Shown piece by piece: positions 56,095 to 64,000 of a DNA stretch of 64,000 nucleotides. Location of the stretch: the NCBI GenBank assembly GCA_021464415.1, contig JAKCWG010000839.1, positions 1-64,000 of the forward strand, written 5' to 3'. Both the position numbers and the translations under genes were made by a program. The notes beneath the pieces were generated by a model. It was given only the letters and a program-made list of their open reading frames with translations. It ran no database searches and was not told the origin of the DNA. The stretch comes from Lonicera japonica (Eukaryota > Streptophyta > Magnoliopsida > Dipsacales > Caprifoliaceae). Numbering within the stretch: position 1 is the first letter of the stretch; each line of letters opens with the position of its first letter.

Positions 56095-56835
56095 CTTAGG
56101 TGGCGTTTAGTAAAAAAATTGAAAACTAAAAACTGAAAAAGTTGTTTGTTTACTTCTGAAAATTGTATCTGAAAAAATGTTGTTAGTTTGAATATAACAC
56201 ATCTGAAAACTGAACTTTTTTTATTATGACCATTTTGCCCTTACACCTGACTATATATGTGCATTAAATTGCTGCTCATATTTCTCAAATTATACTTAAA
56301 GGCAACCGATTGTATTTAAAGGCAATCAATAGTATTCAAGGGTTTGAGAGATAACAAAAGAATTGGATGGCAGGAAATGATAATAGGGGACCAAGAAAAT
56401 TAATTGTACTTAAGCTATCACTGCCATCCAAGAGGGGTTCTTGGACTAGGCAAATACCAATCAGTCCATATATATATATATATATTATGTATGTATATTA
56501 TCGTCGATGTGTGTGTGTGACAGAGAGAGAGAGAGAGAGATATTATCGGAAGAGAGTTGCTTCGTTTTGTTAAAGAGTGGGGGTAGAGTGTTGTGTAATT
56601 TTAAGAAAAGAGAGGGGGTAAAGTGGACTTTTTACACCGTTTAAAATTAAGTTTCAGATTTAAGTGGCAACTTTGCCACTTAAAATTTTGGATGAAAATT
56701 TTAAGTTTTAAGTGGTAAAAATTAAGTGGTCACTTAATTTTTTAAGTTAGTGAACAACTTTGACAACCACTTAAATCTGAAAATTTTGAGTTTTCAGATT
56801 TAAGTAGCAAATTAAGTGGCAAGTGAACAAGTCCT
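56095..56835. repeat. Possible degenerate MITE-like segment
   Basis: Begins TTAGGTGGCGTTTAGTAAA and near its right end has self-complementary blocks built on CAGATTTAAGTGGCAA / TTGCCACTTAAAT. Terminal repeats are not clear. A GA/GT microsatellite lies at about 56,511-56,540 and a TA run at 56,468-56,485. Confidence 0.35.
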
Positions 56836-56859
56836 CATTTGTTTTATTATTAAGTTTTT

Positions 56860-56861
<2 letters not shown>

Positions 56862-56956
<95 letters not shown>

Positions 56957-56957
56957 T
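56862..56957. repeat. (TTA)n microsatellite, ~32 units
   Basis: Uninterrupted ATT/TTA repeat; the only reason for the Leu-rich open frame across it. Confidence 0.97.
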
Positions 56958-58248
56958 TCACCCTATATATTTTTAGTTATTTTTAATTTGATCCCGTTTT
57001 TTCGATTAAAAGAAATAATAAGATATGACACTTTTCGACACCTATTGGCCATGTGTCGGAATGTGTCCACGTGTTTGACACGTGTCGGGCAAGACACTCG
57101 GCTTCCGAGAGAGTATTTGTGCATCATAATTATTGAGCAAAGTAAGTGTTATGCTACATGATATTTTTATAAAAAGGCCATGATCAAGATATGTACATGG
57201 TAATCAAAACCCTTTTTATAAAATCTATGAGGCTGATTTTCACTGTATAATATAATAGTGATTCTGAAATTATAAAACTTAATTATATATTATTTATTTA
57301 AAAAGTTAATAAGTTCAATCACAAAGATAGATACCAATCATATTCATTCTATGGGGATTTAACAATTTATGATGGTCATCTGTCCAAAATAATTAAAGAA
57401 CAAGAACACACAAAGATGCCTTTTTTCAAAAATTCTCAACTTAAAAATCAACAAAACCCATCCCCATCATGATGATTCACAATTCCATATTTAACTTTAC
57501 TTTTTAAATTAAACATTAGAAGTATATGATTATTTTTAAAATATAAAGGATAATAAATTATAGGAATTACTGTTGATATAGGAATTGCTATTGATACTTT
57601 GATTTTGTATTTATTTTCAAACTTATATAATGTGATATGCGATAAAATCCGCAGAAAACTCTGAACCTGTCACAAAGCGAACAAATGGATACACGAAAGA
57701 TAGTATTGTACGAATGACCAAAATGCGAAATTTTGCGGGAAACTTCTCCAGCCCATTGTATTTATCACCTTTAAACGATATCACTAATGGTATTTTCCAC
57801 ATTTTTTTACAAATATAAATCTATACATGGGATGCTTTTTTACTTTTTATGAATTAACTAATTAACTTCATATTTCAATGTAGTAGGCTTCAGTCGATTT
57901 TCAATTACGATCCATGTGGCGCAGCTTAGGTTGGTCGAATCTACCTTTACCTAGTGGCGGATGTAAGGGGGGCGGAGGGGGCCCAGGTCCCCCCGAGATA
58001 GTTTAAACCCTCATTAGTATTATTAATTTTTTTTTATAAATATAGTTGTTGGCACTCTTTAAATAAAATTATGCATTTTTATTTTTTTATAAATTTCTTT
58101 TTTTCTAAAAATTATTTTATAGTGTTAATTTTTTTTGTATGGAGTGTCAATTGTTATACCCATTATTATTTATATTATAAGTATTCAATAAATTTAAGTG
58201 GCTGTGGTTCCTCTTTATAAATTTATAAAGTATCATATTTTTTATTAG
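56958..58248. other. Noncoding AT-rich DNA with a G/C-rich patch
   Basis: No coding region seen. At 57,968-58,000 GGGGGGCGGAGGGGGCCCAG followed by GTCCCCCC forms a small G-rich palindrome. Confidence 0.6.
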
Positions 58249-58873
58249 AGGTGTTCAGAATCCAATCCAAACCGAGGAACCAATCCAATCCATTTTTCCT
58301 GGATTTTATGGATGATTGGATTGGATCGGATGCAAAATTTGAAAACCAAAAAAAATTGGATCGGTTCCGGTTTGATGTGTTCTAGGAACTGATCCAATCC
58401 AATCCATTATTAAAATTGCGACATGTCTCTCCCTCATTAGTGGCATAATTTAATATATACAAGGGGTCATTTTGAAATCATTTAATCTTAGTTTGTTATT
58501 TAATATTTAGCTTAATCATGTATGGTTCGTTACTTGGTACAATTATGTATTTTTTGTTAGACAATAGACATTTTAACTTGAAGCTATTTGTTGAACACTG
58601 GAACTTTATTTGTAATGGATTTTATTTAATTTACAAGTAGTTTTCGTCTTGTTTTACATTAAAATTGAATATTTCAAAAATTGAATATATCTTATTTTAA
58701 ACTTCTAATCGGATCAGATCGAAACCGATCAAATCAAACATTTAATTGAATTGGATTGGATTGAATTTGTAAAGTTTATTGGATTGGATGCCAAAACCTA
58801 AAACCGACATCTGATCGGATCAAATGCGGATGGTTTAAAATGACCGGATCGGATCGGATGATGTAGACACCCC
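58249..58873. mobile_element. MITE-like element with TTGGATCGGAT repeats
   Basis: Starts GAGGTGTTCAGAATCC and ends GATGATGTAGACACCCC; the outermost bases are roughly inverted (GGTGT...ACACC). Both flanks are filled with ATTGGATTGGATCGG motifs in one half and their complements in the other. No coding capacity. Confidence 0.5.
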
Positions 58874-58877
58874 GATC

Positions 58878-60321
58878 TGTGACCCCCGCAAAAACCCTAA
58901 CGACCTTCGAAAATACTATTTTTGGAGTCCGGAACTCACCCGAACACCCGGAACTGCCCCAAAAGGGTTTATTGACCAAACAAACATATTTTTGAGGTGA
59001 AATGCCGCACGACTATCAAGTGTGTTGCACGACAATCATCCTTTATGGGGACAAGTCGCGTGACAAACAACCACACCACTCCACTTTCTGACTCATCAGT
59101 GGGTCAGAATCATCATTAAAGTGAAATGTCGCGCGACATACAGACATTGTCGCACGACAATCACCCTTTATGGGGAACATGTTGCGCGACATACTACTTT
59201 CCATCACTATAAATAGGCCAACACCTCCCAAGGATTAAGGACACCAACATCACAACAACAGCAAAGCAGAAAGCAGCAACAAGCATTCTCAATTATTGTT
59301 TTATTTTTGAAGAATTATCGAATCTATTCTTGACACCTGACGTGTCTCATTTCTGGAATCGAATTCTCGAAAATATCTGAAGAAGGAGAAGATTATTATC
59401 GCCGGAGATCCCTTTGTTGTATTATATTTTCTTTCTTATTATTATTCTCGTCGGGAAGGTAAATAAAGTCCCTTCTAGCATTAAACATTATATATCTGTG
59501 TACTCGTTTTACTTCTGTTATTTTGTCCATATTTTATTTGAATAAACTTATTGCCAAGTTACAAGTAGTTTACTGTTTTCAAAACAAAAGACCCTGATAA
59601 AATCATTTGCAAAAAACCAAAAGAGTAAGTATATTATCATCCGGATAAAATTCTGTTTTTAAAACCCGGATTGATGTAACCTACTTAGGAATTCAAAACC
59701 CGGTACGTCCTATCTCCACAATAGACTGCGATATGTCGGGAAGAATTCCACTCAAGAGTTCTGATTCCATATTAAATTAGTTCCAATACCAGATCCGAAC
59801 TTTTCCAAAAAGAAGTCAAAACTCGGGAAAACCTTCTTTATCTGAGAAATAACACGGAAAACTCCCTTTCTAAAAAATACTACAATATTTTTCATTTGTA
59901 TAATGTTTTTCTAAAAACAAAACATCAGATCTCGGAACACAAAGGCTTTTCATACCCTTTCCCGTTTTTCGTAAAAATTAGGGTTTTTATTTGAAAAGTA
60001 TTAGACTATCAATAAAAGCATCCAAGTTCTTCAACATAAAATAAACATATAAGTCCACTAGAATCCTAGTTTTGCAGACAAACTTGTAAAGAAAAGGCTT
60101 ATCTGTAGCCTTTCCCTTTACACAACCATTTTTGTTCATTTTCTCGTAAAACGTACTGGCGACTCTGAATGAACCCTCTTGCACCTAAAAATATGATAGA
60201 GGGACACTCGATATGAATTATCAAAATACTCCAAGCAAATGGAACGACAGGATCCATTCCGACGCTTCAGACGCCCAAGGATGGGAATGGGACCCGGGGG
60301 TCGCATTTGCGGATTCTCACA
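58878..60321 (+). mobile_element. Ogre/Tat-type Ty3/gypsy 5' LTR
   Basis: TGTGACCCCCGCAAAAACCC to ...GGATTCTCACA (1444 bp), directly followed by a PBS. It contains a TATA box (ACTATAAATAGG, 59,208-59,219) and a two-unit internal repeat, period ~124 bp, of GTGAAATG..GCGCGAC and CACGACAATCA..CTTTATGGGG. Confidence 0.85.
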
Positions 60322-60340
60322 TTGGCGACTCTGCTAGGGA
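60322..60340 (+). promoter_or_regulatory. Ogre/Tat primer binding site
   Basis: TTGGCGACTCTGCTAGGGA follows the LTR directly and resembles the TTGGCGACTCTGCTGGGGA site of Tat/Ogre elements. Confidence 0.75.
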
Positions 60341-61078
60341 TGTTTGAAAACTAGACTCTTATATGTGGACTCTTGTTTATCTGTTGAATATTAGCTTTTA
60401 CTGCTTTTCTTACTTATGTTATTTGATTGAGAAGAAACTTTTTTCTAAAAATAGAAGTTTTCAAAAATATGTAATCAAGATAATGATATTTGTAAACCTA
60501 ACCTTTTTAAACTTTGCACGCACTTTCACAAATCATGCATTGGTTCTACGAGTGTGAATTTACCCCGAACCCTCGGAAGTATTATAAGTGAGTAGGGAGT
60601 TGGCTTGCTTAGGCCAACATAAACCGAAAGAATTTACTTCCACTCTCCTTGGCCAAGTACGCCCCCGAGGTATATCGAGTGACGAGAATACTCATGTACT
60701 CGGAAAGTATATCAAAAGATTCTTGCACGTACCCGCCCCTGGGGTATATCGCGAGGTCTTGCCAAACAGGAGGGAGCCTGAAGCCTTCACCTTGCATTAC
60801 ACCTGTGTTGCATATAAGATTGAGTCAGCTAAAACACTTGTCAAACAGCCGTAGGGGATGTACCACCTTACGGCTTACTTTACGCCACTTTTTTCGAAAC
60901 CCGAGTCTGTTCTCAGCGATTTTGTTTAGTGTTTCTTTTGGCAAAAATCGAGTCACATCATACTCTTCCTTCATCTTCGCCCCGTGGTCCTCGTCTGCAG
61001 CGGTATTACGACAACAGTCTGGAAGGTTGGCCTGGTCGAGATCATACCGGAAGATTAGTAAGACCAAGCACACCTGCA
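60341..61078 (+). other. Ogre/Tat leader region
   Basis: Noncoding leader of about 740 bp with a weak internal repeat around GCCCCCGAGGTATATCGAGT and GCCCCTGGGGTATATCGCGA (60,662 and 60,735). No additional ORF recognised. Confidence 0.55.
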
Positions 61079-62304
61079 ATGGCCGATAGACGCGAGAATC
61101 AAGAGACAAATCAGAGCCTAGCCGAGGTGTTTGCACCTCAGCCAGATTTAGCCGAGATGCATCGTTTACTGATAACTGTCAGCATGAGTTTAACAAGTCT
61201 CGCGACCGAGCAACAGAGTACCCGCATTTGGATAGAAGAATTATCAACCGAATGACTACCACCGAATCGGGATCAAAGGAAGTCTTCACAAGTGCTTCCC
61301 CGATCCCAGGAACCAATCTACCACAAATGGGTCCCGTCACCACCGGTCCCGTTCAGACCGACCCCAACAATTAGAATCAATGGGCCCCGGATTTAGGCCC
61401 TACCTATCAGTAACTAGAGCCACCCATCGTCGGGCCATAACCCCAACCGGGCGTTGATCCTCAATACCAACCACGGCCACAAGTTCCCGCAAGGCCTATT
61501 CCACCTCCGACCCCAGTAGCCCCTCCTAATGAATACCCAGACATCAACCGACTTCGGGCAGTATATGCGGAATCGGTTATAGCTCGGGAACAGCCCGATG
61601 AGGTGTCGAGAGAAAGCGAAGAAATGAAGAAACTGAAAGAGCAGATGAAGGTTCTGCAAAGGGGGATTTCTCTGATAAAAGGGGCAAACGAGATTACTGA
61701 TATGAATGCCTTCTCCCTCTACCCGGAAGCAAGATTACCTCAGGGATTCAAGCTCCCTTCCATCACCAAATTTACAGGGATCACGCCCCCCAAAACTCAT
61801 CTTCAATCCTACATCAGATCCGTGCAAGTATCAGGCTGTGGAGAGCCAGAGTTAGCTCAGGCCTTTCACATGACTCTCACGGGGGCCGCCCTGAGATGGT
61901 TTTTCGATCTGGATAGACACCACACAAAAACTTAGGGAGATATTGTCAAAGAATTCATGAATAAATACGGGTCCAACGAAGATCAAAAATTACCCGCAAA
62001 CACCTGGAAATGGCCAAGCAAGGCGAGAAAGAGAGCTTCAGCGACTTTGTCACACGCAGGAGAGAGATGGCCTCCCAAATGTTCAAACGACCTGATGAAG
62101 AGGAACAGTTGGAAATCATACAGAGGAATTTTACTCCAGCTATATTAAGTTGTATGGGAAAACACGTATTCCTACACTTCAGAGCCCTGTTAAGCATGGG
62201 GTCACAAGTAGAAGAAGAGTTGACTAAGAAAGCAGAGAATGATACCAAGAAAGCCTCATACGCAGGGAGAAAGATGGCCACTCCAACCGTTAACCAAATA
62301 GGCT
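61079..62304 (+). pseudogene. Ogre/Tat gag, broken
   Basis: From MADRRENQETNQ at 61,079 the gag frame soon stops (61,253). A later frame (61,603-61,935) holds the retrotransposon gag domain: PEARLPQGFKLP, KFTGITPPKTHLQSYI, FHMTLTGAALRWFFDLD. It ends at a TAG where a Trp is normal, then after a frameshift near 61,995 continues with GEKESFSDFVTRRREMASQM to 62,304. Capsid precursor; disrupted by at least two stops and one shift. Confidence 0.85.
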
Positions 62305-62354
62305 GATACACGTATCAACAGAACTCGTTTCAACAGCCATCACAAGCATCCTCA

Positions 62355-63346
62355 ATGAATTGGCCCGCACAAGGAGACTCTTCGGGCGCCGAGGCCAAGA
62401 AAAGGAGAAATTTCTGCACCCTTCCCACTACCCTGGTCAAAAGCCTGGAACTACTCCGAAAGGCCGGACTAATCACTCCACTCAACCCACGTCCTCCACC
62501 GAATCATATTCCCGGTACCTGGAGAATGAATGAGAACTGTGCATATCATCAAGCAGTGGGCCATGACACGGAACGCTGCTTAGCTCTTCGCCATCGAATT
62601 CAGGACCTCATTGATGCCGAAACCATCCCCGCACCTGGCGGGCCCAATGTTACCAACAATCCCCTTCCCAACCATGCTCCACCTGCGGGAATCAACACCT
62701 TGACTACTGATGAAGAAGGCTTTGATCCAGTAGGACTTATCCGAGACGACCCAGCCTACAAAGCACCAGTTGTGCTACCAACAAAGGCTCGAGTGGCCCC
62801 AGGCCTCAATCCAATAATCGACCAATGAATGGCTAAAATGAACTTCCTACCCGGGCAGGGATTAGGAAAGACTAATCAGGGGATCCCACAACCACTCACA
62901 ATCAAGACCAATCCTGAAAAAGCTGGGATATGATGGACCCAAGACAAGAAGAAACAGTCGTGGAAACCCCAGGGCCTTCCCAAGGAGACAATCTGTATGA
63001 TAAAAACCTCCCCCAAAGCCTTCAGTTGGTCGACAGAACCAGAATATCAGAAGCCTCAGAGGGATCAGACCCAGTGTCCCTTTGCATACAACAAATTACC
63101 CGTTTGAGAAGGGTATATCAACCACCATTGATAGATGTCGAAAAATCACCACCTCCTAAGGAAGCAGGAGAGGATCGAGTGCTGGAACAACTAAAGAAAA
63201 CTAAAGCGCACATCACCATTTGGGGCCTTTTGGTTGCCTCCAAACCTCACAGGACCGCCTTCATCAAACTCCTAGACGAGGCCGTCATATCACCAGATTC
63301 TACACCAGAACAACTACCAAACATGATCGGATCCTTTACAATCTAA
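62355..63346 (+). pseudogene. Ogre/Tat gag C-terminal zinc-finger-like part and gag-pro linker
   Basis: The 62,355-62,828 frame contains CAYHQAVGHDTERCLALRHR and IQDLID, the zinc-finger-like block typical of this lineage. A shift follows, and 62,930-63,346 has DRVLEQLKKTKAHITIWGLL and HRTAFIKLL, the conserved segment before the protease. It ends in a stop just before the protease frame in the same phase. Confidence 0.82.
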
Positions 63347-63352
63347 AGGAGT

Positions 63353-63886
63353 TTGTCATTTTCAGATGAAGACTTATCTCCTTTAGGGAGAAAACATAGT
63401 CTGGCCCTCCATATTACTGTCAGAACCCAAGGGAAAATCCTGCCACAGGTCCTCATCGACAACGGGTCGACCATAAACATCTGTCCCTTGAAGACCGTCA
63501 AATGTCTGGGTATCTTAAACTCAGAGCTTTCTCCGTCAGCAGTGACCATTAGAGCCTATGACAACACCAAAAGGGCCGTTCTGGGTTCCCTAAAGCTAGA
63601 TCTCATGGGTGGTCTCGAAAACTTTTCGGCAGACTTTCAAATCATAGATATTCCCCCCAGTTTTAACCTCATGTTAAGAAGAGCATGGCTCCACGACATA
63701 GGAGCACTCCCCTCCTCCTTACACCAAAAGATCAAGATACCCTTCGAAGGGAATGTAATTATCATCCAAGGAGATCCTGAAAGGACCTTGGCAGATCTGG
63801 AGTTACCTGTATTAGGCATCGGGAGCCAAAGTATACAGTTAGGAGGCTTTTCATACGAGCCTCAAGTACAAGCTCTCACTACCTAG
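63353..63886 (+). pseudogene. Ogre/Tat aspartic protease region
   Basis: FSDEDLSPLGRKHSLALHI, then VLIDNGSTINICPL (active-site Asp with the DNGS form usual for this lineage), VRAYD-like TIRAYDNTKRAVLG, IIDIPPSFNLMLRRAWLHD and GALPSSLHQKIKI. A TAG ends it at 63,884-63,886, after which KYLPPDNIPGLS and MKYLPGASLGMGQ continue towards the RT, which lies beyond the right edge. Confidence 0.85.
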
Positions 63887-64000
63887 AGAATCAAGTACCT
63901 ACCCCCCGATAATATCCCCGGCCTCAGCACTAAGGTCACAAACATGCTGAGAAAGATGAAATACTTACCAGGAGCCAGCCTGGGAATGGGACAGCCAGGA

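Noticed and set aside
56823..57161. 112-codon open frame with a poly-leucine run
   Set aside because: It is the translation of a (TTA)n microsatellite and its flanks, with no other protein-like feature.
60588..61136. Open frames on both strands in the Ogre/Tat leader (for example 60,649-61,089)
   Set aside because: No domain; they overlap the PBS-to-gag leader and the true gag start at 61,079.

Overview
This window looks like a transposon-rich, AT-rich euchromatic or pericentromeric segment of a eudicot plant nuclear genome. Supporting evidence: a plant-type CC-NB-ARC-LRR gene with a GT-AG intron, plant retrotransposon lineages (Ty1/copia, Tat/Ogre-type Ty3/gypsy, RTE-type LINE, CACTA), MITEs, fragments of plant-specific LBD (LOB-domain) genes, and an endogenous plant pararetrovirus (Caulimoviridae, florendovirus-like). 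The species cannot be told from the sequence. Nothing prokaryotic is present (no operons, ribosome binding sites or CRISPR).

Layout. 1-0.7 kb: LINE endonuclease remnant (- strand). 1.1-4.6 kb: an NLR pseudogene with paralogous flanks and a MITE. 4.6-5.2 kb: LINE RNase H relic. 5.75-17 kb: gene-free, degenerate direct and inverted repeats that appear to be copies of NLR flanking DNA, with a copia 3' end (7.5-7.8 kb), a relic of a third NLR 5' end (10.4-10.6 kb) and a MITE (11.4-11.8 kb). 17.39-21.11 kb: the only gene in the window that looks intact, a two-exon CC-NB-ARC-LRR resistance-type gene predicted to give 879 residues. 22.9-23.6 kb: a 351-bp tandem duplication.

24.2-29.8 kb: a scrambled Ty3/gypsy (Tat-like) mosaic: four LTRs of one family occur in the window, with gag, protease and RT pieces on opposite strands, and LBD coding sequence lying antisense in the element's 5' region. 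29.9-46.1 kb: an endogenous pararetrovirus cluster with three defective copies: copy 1 and copy 2 on the - strand, head-to-tail, and copy 3 on the + strand, meeting copy 2 head-to-head near 41.75 kb. It is bordered on both sides by TA microsatellites. All copies carry stops, frameshifts and deletions. 46.2-49.25 kb: a second copy of the LTR-PBS-leader-antisense LBD arrangement, on the - strand. 49.3-51.9 kb: 5' part of a copia element (- strand), abutting a CACTA transposon end (51.9-53.84 kb, - strand) with an array of subterminal repeats and a long hairpin.

53.8-58.2 kb: mainly noncoding, with one exon resembling DMS3 (RNA-directed DNA methylation factor) on the - strand and microsatellites. 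58.25-58.87 kb: a MITE-like element. 58.88 kb to the right edge: 5' LTR, PBS, gag and protease region of an old Ogre/Tat-type gypsy element, running out of the window.

The genes do not form a pathway. The biology is of a small NLR cluster (one candidate active gene plus two relics) embedded in nested mobile DNA. The observations most worth following are the repeated association of an intron-free LBD reading frame with a gypsy LTR/PBS and the inverted, TA-bordered pararetrovirus cluster. All assignments come from reading motifs and from comparing parts of the window with each other; no database search was run.
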